In this document: one piece after another, positions 26,301-40,200 of the stretch | Layout: every line of letters starts with the position of its first letter | Numbering within the stretch: position 1 is the first letter of the stretch | Source of the DNA: Dimorphilus gyrociliatus | Lineage: Eukaryota; Annelida; Polychaeta; Dinophilidae | Assembly: GCA_904063045.1 (NCBI GenBank) | Contig: CAJFCJ010000025.1 | Location: forward strand, 248,001-312,000 | Length of the DNA: 64,000 nt | Direction: 5' to 3' | Made by a program: the position numbers and the translations under genes | Notes under the pieces: model-generated | What the model was told of the DNA's origin: nothing | Databases searched by the model: none | Seen by the model: the letters and a program-made list of their open reading frames with translations, nothing else

Positions 26301-29300
26301 CTTATAACCCACGTAGCATAAAAAACCCGTTTAAACGGTACCGATCTTAGTTAAAAAAGTCTAGGGTCTAAAAGAGTTTATTATATTAATAAACTCCTTT
26401 TAATAAAAAATATTGAATAATTAATAAATTACCGCATTTTTAAGGAGAAAATAAAGTTGATCGGTTCGTTTAGTGATTTTCTTTCATATATAAATGTCAG
26501 ATAAATGAAAGAAAGGGTTTTATTTTTTAGGCCCCCCACCCTACATCCAATTATCCCCCCATTTCAAATTTGATAAATAGGTCTAATAATTTGTTATAAT
26601 ATTGATATTCATTTTTTTCTATGATCATACTAATTAGGTGCCGTTGAACCGACGTTTGATTCGGCCGTTCAAAATATAACGGTTAAAGCTGGACATACAA
26701 TTATTCTTCCCTGTAGAATAGAAAATCGAGGCACGAAATATGCGGTGAGTAGTATTTTTTCTTTCATTTTTAATCTCTCTATCATTGTATTATTAAATCT
26801 CGTTAACTCGTGATATAATTCGTGTTTTCCGAGAGAATCACGTGATTATAGCTTTACGTGTAAGGAATTAAATACAATAGTATACAATGTCATACTGATA
26901 TGCTTGCCCCATTTGCTTGGAGAGAATGGGAGAAAGGAAATTATTCTTTGAGATAAACGGACGTATTAAAGAGATAAAGAGAATACAGTGGCAGATGCCG
27001 TTTCTTTCTTTATCCCTTGTTATTTTTTTTGTCTCTCCAGACATATAAACACAAATATTAACAACTATATGTTTAATTTATTACCAAGTGGACTCTTTAG
27101 CTTCCATCTCAACTTGACAAACAAGTTTTACCTACTTAAAAACTTGACTCGTTCAAATCAAAGTAATGACTTAAAAATCGTGTTTAACAACCCTTTTAAA
27201 TACTTAATTGACAAAATCAGAAAAGTTGGGCGATAAACGATTCGATAACCGTCTAATTTGTCTTGCAGTCTTAGTTACAAAAATAAACAATACGCCTTAC
27301 AAATTTGACCCTCGCAACTTCAATCTGGAATCACTTAACGCTGAATAAATTACATCCATTTCAATCATTTCCAAATCGAAGTTAACGACTAAAGCCGATC
27401 TAAAATTTTCTCTCATTAAAATAAGGCCAAAACGGAACTTTCTTTTTTTATTATTAAAAAACAAAATCAAAGTAATTAACTGTAGAGAAGTTTAACAAAC
27501 TTAATAAATAAATATTTGAAGAGAGAGAGTGATAGATAGATAGATAGATAGATAGATAGAAAAAGAGGGATAAGAATAGCGGAAAAAAGAGAAGAAGAAG
27601 GGGGAGGAGAAGGAGGCGTATAAGGAAGGAAGTAGAGAGAATAAAAATCATTTCTCATAAGTCATCAGTATATCCATAAAAATTCTATTACTAGGCGTCT
27701 AATATGAAAATATTCCCTAGATAGTTAGGAGGAAGTTGCGTTTCAATAAAGTGCACTTTGCGATAGGGCACTAATGAATAATTTCATATTCTTATTGCCA
27801 TAAATTTTTTTTCATATTTTTATATGGTTTCCATTGACAATTTATTTTTTACCTATGACATAAAATATTACCATCCAGCCACTTTTTAATTAATTCACCT
27901 GGAAGAGTATCAATTATCAATTATGATAATCAGTTATAATTGATAAATCAATTATGGTTTGTAATAAAACTCCTTCATATTTTAGCTATAGGTATCAGTT
28001 TATAAATATTGATGTTTTTTTGGAAAAAGAGACGCTAAAGAAACGTCGGACAAGCTACGAGCGAGAGAGAATAAAAAATAGAGAAAAAAAAGAATAGAAA
28101 AAGTAAAAGATAGATAGGAAAGTAATAGATATAGGAAAAATAGGCCTACAGAACACTGGATGCAGTAAAGAAGTAAATGTTTCCAAAGTAAATGTATTAT
28201 TGTTTTTTTGATAGGAAAATAAATAAATAGATAAAAAAAGAGAAGGAAAGAAAGAAAAAGAGAGGAAATAAAAAAAATCCTATTCCTTATTTACAATATA
28301 GGAAAAAATAGCAATGTACTGTACAAGAATGAAAAAAATCGATTATTGCACGAGCCACTAGCTATCGAAAGTGACATGATTGAAAACATCATGCTCGATA
28401 GATTTATTATACAGTATACAATAATAATAAATCTATATAGTCTTTATACATATGGCATATGCAGATATGTAGAGATATAAGTATATATATATATATATAT
28501 TTAAGTATATATTATATGTACGGTAGCAGTCTATCCATAGTACAAACATTCGAAATCGAAAGCTTTTTGCCTCGTCTAAATATACTACGTTTTGTTTCCT
28601 TCTCGCTCGCTTACTTTGCTCACTCACACATATACACATACACACACACATATATATATATCTATATATATATATATATATATACTCTTTTCTCTTCCTA
28701 TGTCCATCATCAACTATCTCTTCTATCCATCTTCGGTTCCTTTACCATTTCAAATTGATTTTAATTTTGTGAAAGGGAAATGGATTTTATATATTATCCA
28801 TTAACATTTTATATAAGCAGTTTTTTGAACTTTGGATCAACCACGTGACTTTCATTAAAAGCATCTTCCGGCGGCGAGCAATTAATAAATAAAGCCCAGA
28901 TGCTGAATTTACTGATTTATGGGTTTCGTTTTCATTTTAGAAATTTACATAGGGCTATCTATTTCTTGTCAGGATTCTGTTCATTTTTTCTATAAGTATA
29001 TATATATGTATATAATATATCAAAAGAGAAAAATCTTGGCTGTCTAACAAGTAAGATTCCCCTTTGGGAAATGAAAAGCATTCAGACGAAACATTTGAAA
29101 TAGTTTTTCTCCTTTTTTTTTGGTTTTTAAAATATTTTACTCAACACCCATTTAGACAAGTGTAAAATCAAACGTCACCAGAGTCGACTATCTAAAGACT
29201 TAAGAGTCTTTGGTTTTTAGCACTCGACGCCTAATTCCGACCGACAGGAGGCCCTTTACCGTCGGCCTTTTCAATTTTACATGTCGAAAAAAGGTTCCAA

Positions 29301-32300
29301 CGCTTTGCTAGATGGCTAAAGAGAAATCCTTGATAGTCATTAAAGGTGTCACAACAACGACACCCAGCATTGCTTTTATCTCTTATAATTTTTATTCTAT
29401 ATGTATTTATAGATAATATGGAAATCTCCGGACAATATTATCCTCACCATGGACTACCAACCACAAACAGATGAACCGAGGTACAGCATTATTGGGGAAG
29501 AAAATGAATGGAATTTGCAGATAACTAATGTTCTTTGGGAAGATCGAGGAAGCTACCAGTGCCAGATCAACACCAAGCCAATCAGATATAAAACAGTTAA
29601 CGTGAACGTACAAGGTAAGACATATTACTTCTAAGCCAAGCCAGATAATTAGCATGTTAAGGTAATTAGGAGAGTATTCTGAATTGATTAGGTAATATTT
29701 ACAAATTAGCCTAACAATCCTTTTTAAGCAGCTCTTTTTTTCCCATGTTACCATCTACTTACAATATGGTCTAATGAACTTGAAAATGTTCTAAATGGCT
29801 ATGATAATCAGCGTGTTATGAGAGTGTTTAAATAGTTAATTAATGGAATCTAGTGTCCGCACTTTAGTAATATTTAGATTAAGGACTCTGATGAAACTGT
29901 TTATTTCAAGGTAAAATGAGAACAATTAAAGCTCTTTGATCCAATAAATAGTTGATTAGAACATAACTAAGACGAAAAGAAGTGAAGTATAATAGTAAAG
30001 AGGAAGTGAGGGCGGGTGAGGATTGACTGATATATTTCAGTTTTTATTATAGTTTTGACAAAATATCGTGTAATATTTCTTTCTATACTTTAATTTATTT
30101 AATGGAAAAATGTAAAATATAAAGAGAATAATGTTCACTTTATATAAATTATAATCCAGATAAAAGCTAAATGTCAAAATACAAAATATAATTGCTATTT
30201 TACCAGAGCTTTTAGACCATCCATAAATTGTATAGAGACTATTGTCAATCACTATTTTTTCGCCTATTACGACGCCTCCACGTGACAGACGTTGACAAAC
30301 TAGTAAAAAAAAAAAGGAAACTAAAGGGAGGATGGAAGGGTAGAACGAAAAATACGTTCGTGACGAGAATATTCCTTTTTCGTTTTTTTTTACCAATTGG
30401 ATAAGTTAAGGTTAGAAAAAAACATATCAATACCAATTTCCCGTCTAAAATGTAATAATCTATTCAAATTTTTGTATAAATTCCTTGTCATTATATTTTT
30501 TACTTACAAAAATTTAATTTCCCAATTGTTTACTAAAAGATATCCGAACTTTAGTTAGTTTCTTTCTTTGATGTTATACAGAGTGTAAAGAAGTCAAACT
30601 TTACCTCTTTTTCTCTTCTGTTAAACTAAAAAGAAATAAGAATTACTTCTCCTTTTTATACAGCCGAAACCGTTTCTTTTTCTATTACTCTTTTTTAGGG
30701 CTATAATCTTTGTTTTTTTAAAAAAAAAAAAACAATTAACAATACTTAATAAAATATAATTTTAGGTAATTAAACCAATTCTCTCCCTTTTTTTTCTCCT
30801 CTTTTGTTAGTTTAGTTAAAAATTTCCAGATATGAAAGAATGAAAATACAATTTTCTAATGCAATTTCCTATAGTATAACAAGCAAAATGGGTCGTTTCA
30901 ATGTAAAATAAAAAATATATAGAGCAAAGAAAATCGAAATAAACTGTATTAATTGAAAAATTGTGGTTTAAAACAATTAAAAAACAAAGAAAGAAAGTTG
31001 TAAACAAGACGAGAACAATAAGGAGGAAGAAAAATTAAGAGAAACTTATAGAAAGACGAGAAGATATTGGAAAGAGAAAGAGAAAGAGAGAGAGAGAGAG
31101 AGTGGGAAGGGAAGAGAGACACAAAAAAATGACAATATACAGTATATACAGTATACTGTAACCCAACAGTATATATAAATCCTTAATATTTAAATACTAA
31201 AGGAATAATTATTAGTAAAAGTGTTATTTAAAGCATCTAAGATTCATTAGATCTAAGTAGTTAGATTAATCTTTCTCTTTTGTCTTTCTTTTGTTTGTTA
31301 ATGTTTTATAGGCCTATTACTTCATATATAAAAAAAGAGGAATTAGATGAAAATGCGTTCTATATAATAGAGAATGTATTATACTAGAGATATAAATGTA
31401 TAAATCATAGACTTTTATTCATTATAAAGTCTTAATTATTAATAATTTATTTAATCGTAATAATCTCTTATTAATTCTTCAAATTATAAATAGGTTGATT
31501 AAGTAGGCTATAAATATCCAATAACCTATATACTGTATAGAAAGTGTTTTTCTATATATTGGCCTATAAATTTTGACATTACAACAGCAGGATACACACA
31601 AAAAATGAAAAAGAGAAGATGCATATATGCATCACTTAATTGTGTTAATAGAATATATAATTGGGTTATTTTTACCGTTGACATTGTACTAATTATGTTC
31701 TTCCCAACACACTTTACTCCTAATGTAATGATGTTTAAACCCTCCTATCAACAATTAAACAGAAAACGCAGGTTCCCTATTAATTATACATATAAGAAAG
31801 GATAATATAAAGCGTTCATTAGCACGACTCAAATATAAAGTCAACTCTTTTTTTCGTTCTTTTTTTTGTTCTTGAGAGAAAGTAACAATATCCTTCAAAC
31901 AATCATTATCGTTGTTAAGAAACGAAATCTTCACATTTCAATGTCCAAAGATACATATTAATATAGATGTTCAAATGTTGCACGATGTGTAGAAGAAAGA
32001 TAAAGATATCTATAGAAAAAAAGACAGAGAAAGGACGCAGACTCAATGACAGAGACAAGCAGCAGTTTTATCATAGTCCTAATTAATGATTAATGATTTA
32101 TACATTAAATAACAAAAAAGAAGACGGATTTTCATAATTGGCGAAGATTTCTTGCGGCGTTTATCAATAATTATCGCAATAAATCTAGCTTTAAGGGAAA
32201 GTCAATATAACCTAGATATCAGACGTATTTTACTAAATAAGCCATATAAGAAGTTTTGTCTTTTAATGGAAAATATTGTAATTAATAAGGTATTTGGAAA

Positions 32301-33344
32301 AGGGTGATGATTTTCTCCTTTTTTCGTCCTTATTAAAAACTACTTTTCTTTTAGTTGCTATGAATGCAGAAGAGACAGGGAGAGAGAGGGAGATAGAAAG
32401 AAGGTGGGAGAAGAAAAAGATTACAACTCTCTACTATAACTCCCTATATATCTATTCTTTTATAAATGACAGAATAGAATGAAAAAACAGTTTTTGGATA
32501 TAGCTAAAACAGACAATGGAGAATAATATTTTGTAGAAATAAAATTTCTAATATAAAAAATTCCTATGGGAAACTACCTAATCTCTGATAAAAATGTTAC
32601 TACTAGCTCCATAAATAGAATCTAAAGGCGTTTATATGTTTTTGGATTGTGAACAACAGATCAATAGTTGCTTCTCTCTCCCTCTCTCTCTCTCTAGTGA
32701 ACTAACAGTCTAATTGCTGAGAAGAGAATGACATGAATGGAGATAGTGAAAGAGTGAGCAAGAAAGAGAGAAAGAGAGAGAAACGGAGGTATGGGAGGAG
32801 GGGTGTATGAGGAGTTAATAGAAAGAAACATAGTTTTCTTTCTACTGCTTATTAGCAATGCTTATATTATTAATATTGAGCAATTGAGTGCTAATTAACT
32901 CAAGTACAACTAAATTTTAGTACTTGAAAGTCTTATGCTCTCAAATAGCATAACTTTTATAGAGATAGGAGAAATGAAGTGTCAAACACACTTGTAACAA
33001 TATAACATTAGGAAAAACGATAAGTAATTAAGAGAAATGGGGACGTGAAAAACGTACATATAATCTCTTTGAAACTTTCGAAAACAAAGTAATTTCGATC
33101 TTATATGATTGTAAGCCTATAAATTATTACTAGAGAACGCTCTGTTAATGCTTTAGACGTTTTCATAAGAAGAATAATAACGACGTCATTCCTACCAATG
33201 TACCGGAACGAAGTGAGCAAGTAACGGAAGAAGTCCTTTATTAAGATATTACTAACAGCATATTCTAATTAAGAGAGGCAGTTGGATAGAGTCAGAGGAA
33301 GAGAGAACGAAAGAGAGAAAGACAAAGAAAGAGCGAGAGTGACA

Positions 33345-33384
<40 letters not shown>

Positions 33385-36300
33385 AGGAAAGGGTGGATCA
33401 TAAATAGAAAAGCGAATAGAAAAAGAGAAGATGGAAGGGTGATAAAGCATATATAAAACGACACGTGTGAAAAAAAAATTAGACGCCCACCAATATCGAA
33501 ATATAGATATATAAACGGCTCGAATTGCTTCAAGGGACTGCTGTGTCCATATGATCATTAATCACGTAGCAGTGGCTTATAATTATCATTATTATACAAG
33601 GTCAAGGTCTGCTATAAGCAATAGACAAATTGTATGAGACGAAAAGAGGAAGAAGTTGGAGACGTATGCTCTACTTATAGGCTATAAAGTCAGCAAAAAT
33701 TCGCTACATTCCTTTAATTAAAAAGTATAAGTAGCCTACTTGCAGAATGCATGACTTGGATCTTAAATATCTTACTGAATAGTTGACTGAGCCTCTTTCA
33801 ATTGAGGTTTTCCTATAGGTCTTTAATGCGTTCTCTCCCTATAGTGTTTTCGTGCAGTCTCTTAATTAATGTTAAATAACGTTTCATCTTTACATAATTA
33901 CAAATTTAAGACCAAGCTACATTTAAAATGTTGACAAATAGGAATAGCAGCAGAATTAAGTATAGGAAAGATAAAGAGCATAGAAATGAGAAAGAGAGTG
34001 TGCAAAGAGAGAAGAGCGAAAAGTTTTCAATCTAATTCCTCACCCAGAATTTGTTTACGTAGTAACGTACGCATCTTAGAGGTGACCCCTAATTGACCGC
34101 CGGCCGCAACCTAAATGATTTAGGCGTCGAACGCTAATCCCAACAGCAAACTACTGCAAAAAGGCGGGTACGTTGGTTAGTGCACGTGTTAATGCACTTT
34201 ACCGCAATATATACAAGAGAAATATTTATCGAATTTCGTGCTATTTATCATCAGTTGGTTTATTTATAAAAGACTGTATATTAAACGGTTAATGTGTAAA
34301 ATGACGTTACACTTTTTCAGTTCCGGCTGCCATTGTTGACGAATTTTCCAGTAACGATGCGACAGTTGATGAAGGGGAAACGGTAGTTCTTTACTGTAAT
34401 GTCACCGGAGTTCCTCGACCAGAAGTCACGTGGTATAAAAAGCCATTTCGCGGTTTGGATATCGACAGGTTTGCTATTTATTATTTTCAAATTAACACTC
34501 GTATTCAAAAAGCCTTACAAAGAAGATGAAATTTTACCAATACTTAATTATGATATGAACTATACACGATAGGCCTATTCTAGTTAATAGTAAGACCAAT
34601 AGACCAATATTAACGCTATTAGGAACTGCTTAATAGACTTGTATACACACGAGAATGTTGTATTTTTTTTTTAAATTTCCGCAATTATCTTAAAATTGGT
34701 TACGTAAAAATAGATACATTTAGTTGGAAGTCTAGGATGAAAAATAGCCTGAAATCTTATAAAGAGTAGAGAGTCAGATTCCAGAAAGTAAGTTTCCAAT
34801 TTTAGGCCAATACGAACTTTATTTAAGGAGGAAAACATAAATTATATATATATATATATATATACATATTTCTATATTTATATATATTAGCATATTAGCG
34901 GATATCAGTCTATATATACTATATATATGTATAATTTATACAGTGTGAAGCTAGAAACAACTAAATATTTCATAATGCTGATTGTTTTAATATAGAAAAC
35001 TTTTGGTCCCTAAAGACTATTGTAAAATTGATTAATAAGATATATTAGAATGTTTTAGTTATAAAAAAAGAAAAGGGAAAAAAGGGAGGGATCATAGAGA
35101 TCATGTTGTACTCTAATAGAAGTTTTAAGATGAAAGAAGATAAGTACAGAATATCTTAGGATATAGAGGGAATAAAGTAATAAATAAAAACTTGGAAATC
35201 TCTCTTCTTCCTCTTTATCATGCAAGACTCGTTAAAACGTTTCCACTTTTCACTGCTAGCTAGTCGTTGTTTGCATATCAAAACAGAAAGGCGTTTAAAT
35301 ATTTACCGTCGCTTATAAACCAAATGCCCATTGATTTTTATAAACGTTTTTTCTTGTAATAATAAAAATATTATGAAATAATTTTACTAGAAAATATTTA
35401 AATAAAAGTTATAGAAGTAATAAACAAAAATTGTTCATTACTTTATCTAAATGTTCAATAAAATAATAATAAAGCAGCCATAAGAATAAACTGCAATACT
35501 GTAAAAAGCTATAAAACTGCTAAGTTAATTTAGGTCTAGTTTTCGTATAGTAAAATGAAATAAATAAGAATCCTTTTTACTAATTTAATTTTTATTTTAT
35601 TATCAAATAAAAATAATAATAAAACGTAATTTTTTATAGGCAAAAATTAGATAAAACAGGCGAAATGCTTGTTATAAAAAATGTCTCACGCTATTGTGAT
35701 GATATCTACTCTTGCGTTGCCGAAAATGGTGTTTCTTCTGCCGTTAGTAGACAAATGAGAGTGACGGTTGAATATCCTCCAGAAGTTACTCTTCCTTCTT
35801 CCAGAATGAGACAAATTCTGGGTAAAGCTACAATGTTTGAATGCAAGGTTAACGCCTTTCCTGTAGGAGAAACCAGTTGGAGGAAATTCGGTGAAAAAAT
35901 ACGAATAAAGGAAGAAGATTCTGGCTTCTCAACAGACGCCTATGAAATAGGTGGAAATACTTGGGTTGTAACGTTAACAATTACCAAGGTCAGACAAACT
36001 GATTATGGAAAATATGAATGCTATTCTAGCAATCCATTGGGTTCAGATTCAGAGACATTGGAATTTTTCCGTAAGTTTTTAATAATAAATATTCATTTTC
36101 CGGATTCTTTATTATTTTATCTTCTATTGTTAAATAAGTTCCAGAGAAGTGATTATTCTTACCTAAGCAAATAAGCAATTTGTCCATATAACGCTTTATA
36201 TAATTCTTATAATTGCATAATAGAATAATACACGTAATAGTTATAATAATAATAATAATTATTAAGTATAGACTAAATGATGCTATTCTTAGACTTACTA

Positions 36301-36695
36301 ATGCATTGAAATTATAGTATATTCAGTATATGTTATCATTTATAATAGAGAGTAAAAAGAGAAAAGAGATAAAGCCAGCGTTTATGTTTAAATTACAGCT
36401 TATTCTGTTGAACCGAAACCGACTAAAATAAGCGTTGAATACAATGATAAAGAGAAACATAAGCTGAAAAAATCGACAGGATACAAGCACGACAAAAATT
36501 CGTCTAACAAAGGTTTGTAATCGATGGAGTAAATATTAATAAAATTACGCCACTGTTTCTCTCATTTATTCAGAATTACCGATACGACGACGTGCTCGCA
36601 ATGGTTCGGGTGACAGCAAAAGCAATATGACGTCGCTGCATCTGACCTTACTCGCCTTGACCTTGACTATAACTTTTATAAGTCTCATTTGCTGA
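20392..36695 (+). CDS. Lachesin/IgLON-type GPI-anchored Ig-superfamily adhesion protein
   Basis: Eight coding exons join in frame: 20392-20446, 24393-24458, 26638-26744, 29413-29614, 34321-34468, 35640-36070, 36399-36512, 36574-36695. All have AG/GT borders and matching phases (1,1,0,1,2,1,1), giving 414 residues. Residues 1-18 are a hydrophobic signal peptide (MKIMEIFLLFIITIPFIK). Residues 19-40 are a Tyr/acidic segment from the second exon. Ig1 has Cys66, Trp79 and Cys126 (DRGSYQC). Ig2 has Cys169, Trp181 and Cys218. Ig3 has Cys261, Trp273 and Cys320 (DYGKYEC). The YPPEV linker between Ig2 and Ig3 is typical of lachesin and IgLON proteins. A basic linker follows, then a small-residue site (NGSGDS) and a hydrophobic tail ending FISLIC, as in GPI signals. 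In this family such proteins sit on the outer membrane of neurons or epithelia and bind like partners in trans; that role here is by family. Sites NIT, NVT and NVS could carry N-glycans. Introns reach 4.9 kb. The start was chosen for the signal peptide; Met4 is an alternative. Confidence 0.9.
24393..24458 (+). other. Symmetric 66-base exon encoding an acidic Tyr-rich segment (Ig gene exon 2)
   Basis: It is flanked by TTTTCACAG and GTATTA. It enters and leaves in phase 1, so skipping it keeps the frame (exon 1 would join directly to exon 3). It encodes 22 residues including GDTGYDYEDAFYEHFDYS: four tyrosines beside many Asp/Glu, directly after the signal peptide and before Ig1. Such segments are typical substrates for tyrosine sulfation. 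That it is alternatively spliced or sulfated is inference. Confidence 0.7.
27531..27560. repeat. GATA tetranucleotide microsatellite
   Basis: Tandem GATA units in intron 3 of the Ig gene. Confidence 0.9.
28641..28685. repeat. CA/TA compound microsatellite
   Basis: A CACA stretch passing into TA repeats, inside intron 3 of the Ig gene. Confidence 0.85.
33343..33383. repeat. GT/GA compound microsatellite
   Basis: A GT run followed by a GA run in intron 4 of the Ig gene; it explains the long Ser/Leu/His-Thr frames on the minus strand. Confidence 0.9.
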
Positions 36696-36729
36696 TTTCT
36701 CGAAATCGACGACCTTTTCGTTCCTTTAC

Positions 36730-36735
36730 ATTAAA
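36730..36735 (+). other. Candidate polyadenylation signal (ATTAAA) of the Ig gene
   Basis: ATTAAA lies 35 bases after the TGA stop and is followed by a T-rich stretch (GTGTTTTTTTCTGT). The common variant hexamer and spacing fit, but the next AATAAA is about 900 bases further on, so a longer 3' end is possible. Confidence 0.35.
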
Positions 36736-36739
36736 TGAC

Positions 36740-37212
36740 TCCTCATAATGTGTTTTTTTCTGTCTTATTTTGGATGATAGTCCTCTTTTCTGTATACTAC
36801 ACCTTACAAAGTAATTCTCTCTCTCTCTCTCTCCTTCTCTCTATCTTACTCTCTCTCTCTCACCCACTTCTCTCGAATCTGCACTCAAACAGCTTCAATT
36901 TTAATCGACGAAGACTTTCTTCTTGAGTTTTTCGTGCTAAAATTTTTATCCTGGGTGAAGACTGCTCGGTTTTCTGCGATCTCCAGGCAATCCTGTACGT
37001 TGTTTTCCACTTATTTTTGTATAAGAAAAAATATCAGCAAAAACTTTCAAATTTTCCATTCAATTCCTTTCAAGATAATCGGCGAGAGAACAATTCCTTT
37101 TTTTATGGTAGTGGCGCCATCCAACGCTCAAAAGAAATCATTCGAGAGAGTTTTTATAAATTTACATTTATGTATATCGTATATCATATCTATATACATA
37201 TATATATATAAA

Positions 37213-37246
<34 letters not shown>

Positions 37247-40200
37247 TGTATATACTGATTATATATAATCATATATATTGTCTCTATTTGCTTATTTTCT
37301 ATTAAAATAACTTATGTACAGTATATTTAAAACAATGAATCAATGAAAAATTACAAATTTACTATTTCTATATATAAATATATATAGAATCTTAATGTAA
37401 ATTTTAGTCGAATATAAAGAAAAAAGCTATAAAAAGAAAAATATAGTCAAAAGATATAATGAATTATTTTCCTTCTAATTTCAACTAGTCTTCTCTTTTC
37501 ACGATAAAAAGATAAACAACAACAACAAAATAGGCTAAAATTGATCCTAAAACTATATATATATATATAGATAAATATTAAGTGTAAACTAAACGATTTT
37601 CCTTTAATCGTATGAATAAACAAAATAAAAATGCTAGCCTTTCGATAAAAAGTCAACCTCCTAAAAAATGGGGAGAGCTTATTCTAGCGTATCGACTTCC
37701 GGTGTTCTGCGAATCGTTACTGGCACTATACCTTTCCAGGTAAATTTATTGAAAAATCAAAGAGCAAGATGTTTTAAGAAAAAAAAATCAAAAGTAGGTG
37801 AAAGTAAATCTTGTGTGAAGAGAGTAAGGAAAGGGCGAGAGGGGAAAGATCGAAAGCGCACTATAGCCGATAATTTACGCAAAGTGCTTGTTATTCTTAT
37901 ATCTTTTACCTCTCTCGACGACTTATGCATGAATAATGTTATTTGGAAAACAAATTAATTAAGGAGAAAATATTACAAACTCATCTGAGAGGGGAGAGCT
38001 TTTTATTGTAGAAAAAGCTTCATATAGTAAGCACGTGAAGAGAGAAACAAGCTAGGCCGAATTGTCCGATTATCTTGAAGAGAAAGGGACGTAGTTTTTC
38101 CTTTTCATCATTTATTAATGTATTACTTTGAATGCATATATATATATATATGAACTTTTACATCAGTGTAATCTCTTCCAAAATGCTATTTGGGTACTTT
38201 TTTTAACATTACTTTCTTTTTCTCATTCATAATAGTTTCGTATTGTTTTAACATTAATGCGTTTTTCGCGTTCTTGCCACGCGGCTGCGAAATATTTTCG
38301 CTAGCAGACGCTCGAGTATTGATCTTAGATTAGTTTGTACTAGGTCCGTTCATGAATAATGTATGTTAATTAAAGCCTAAATCGTGTCTTTTTTTCTATT
38401 ACGACTTGTATAGCGAAAAAAACGTTGTATATTGCTTTTACTTGTATGAAATATGCAAAAGAGACAAAACACATATAACTTAATTTTTAATGTAACAATT
38501 AATAAACACTGTAAATATTCAGTCACTATATTTATATTTAAGTATGTACATATATCAAGTACATTTATATATATAATGTATATATATATACTAATATATA
38601 TATATATATATACTGTATATGTACTATTATATGTTATTTGTGTAAAATATGATTAAAAATATTATTACCATCAATACACTTTTGTTTATTCGTTACACTT
38701 GGAATGACGCCATCTGGCGGTTTATTAAATTAAAACAATTAATTCCGTCGACGGTGCGGAAAATTATCTAGACTTCAGTGAACGTTGACTAAAACGGCAA
38801 AAAGTCGAAGTGAATATTTTGAAGAGAATCTTCAAAAAATGTCTATTGCCTTACTCATCCTCGTCCTCTTCTATATCCTCTTGTAGATTCTCGTAATTAA
38901 TGTTTTTACCATCTGCGCCCTTTGAAGTTGGACGGGTATTCTTATTGGCCAATGAGAAGTTTATTTAGCCGACTTTATTCATTTTGCCCTATAATAGATG
39001 ACCATATTTGAAACGGGATCATGCCTTGTGTTGGAAAAACGAAGAAAAGAATAAATAAAAGCTTTTCCATCCTATATATTCGAATTACATGTTTCCATTA
39101 ATTCAAGGATGGAAAACGATGGATATATTTAGAGAATGTGCGAACTAATTAGCGAAATAATTAAAATGGTCTTTTACCTAGAGGTCACCTTATTGATTGA
39201 GAAGATAAATTAAAAAAATTTCCGATCAATCAGCTATACGACTGGAAAATTACCTTTCTTCTAATTAATTTTAAATTATCAATTCTTTTCCCTTAAAGAC
39301 GTCTATCAAAGTTTTCATTAATATACAATAAACTTCCTTCCTCACCTCTCAAACCTAAGTAGTTCATTAGCGTGATAAGTATACCAAAGACATTGGTGCT
39401 TAACGATTACATCATGCGCTTATATAATATAGATACCCCAAGCATTCCTTATCGATCTATAATTGCCAAGAAAAGAAGATTATGTGAATAATGAAGGGAA
39501 ATATGAACAGTATATAATAGCAGATGGGATGGAATGAAGAGAGAATCATTATCTTTCACCAATTGCTACAATTTTTCTTTAAAAGACAAGTTAAAATAAA
39601 AGATGATGAAAAATCATTCTTAACTTTATTCCAGAGACACAGAGTTAAGCCGATTTAGTGATTAAAATCGAAAAGTCGCATTTAATGATGTCCTTTAAGC
39701 GGCGAAGCGTCTTACTCTCCAGTTTGTAATTTACTAACTTGTGACGATACTTGCGTCAATTTCTCACTCCATATTACCTTTTGTTATTAACCGGATATAA
39801 CTTCCTCAATCCTAATAAGATTTAAATAGCCAAATCTAGATTATTTTTTCTTTAAAAAAAAAAAAATAACTAGAAAAAAAAACTTTTACTCATGTTTTGT
39901 CTTTTTCAATAGAAACCTAAAAAGAAAAAACTTGAGGGTCACCAAAAGAATATTTTTTACCTTAATTTAATTCAAAGTACAACTAAATAGGCTTTGTGAG
40001 TTTTAAAATAGATTTTTTTTATTCTATCTTTCCTTTCTCTAACGAAAATTTCATCTTTCTTAAAAGCTTAATTAGAATACTGAATTTGGTGGGCACCTGG
40101 TACTCTTTTTCTTTCTTTTTTTCTTTTTTTTGAATTAGTACTTAGGCCTAGTCTTATTGATTTCTTCGTTTTTAGAATAGATGTTACAAAGATAAATTAG

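Noticed and set aside
28433-28804. Overlapping frames on both strands rich in Tyr, Ile and Thr-His
   Set aside because: They are products of CA/TA arrays in an intron of the Ig gene.
29407-29754. 115-codon minus-strand frame
   Set aside because: It is the antisense shadow of Ig gene exon 4.
33252-33558. His/Thr and Ser/Leu-rich minus-strand frames
   Set aside because: They come from the GT/GA compound repeat at 33343-33383.
36934-37305. 123-codon frame after the Ig gene
   Set aside because: The second half is a TA array and the first half has no recognisable content; it more likely belongs to 3' UTR or spacer.
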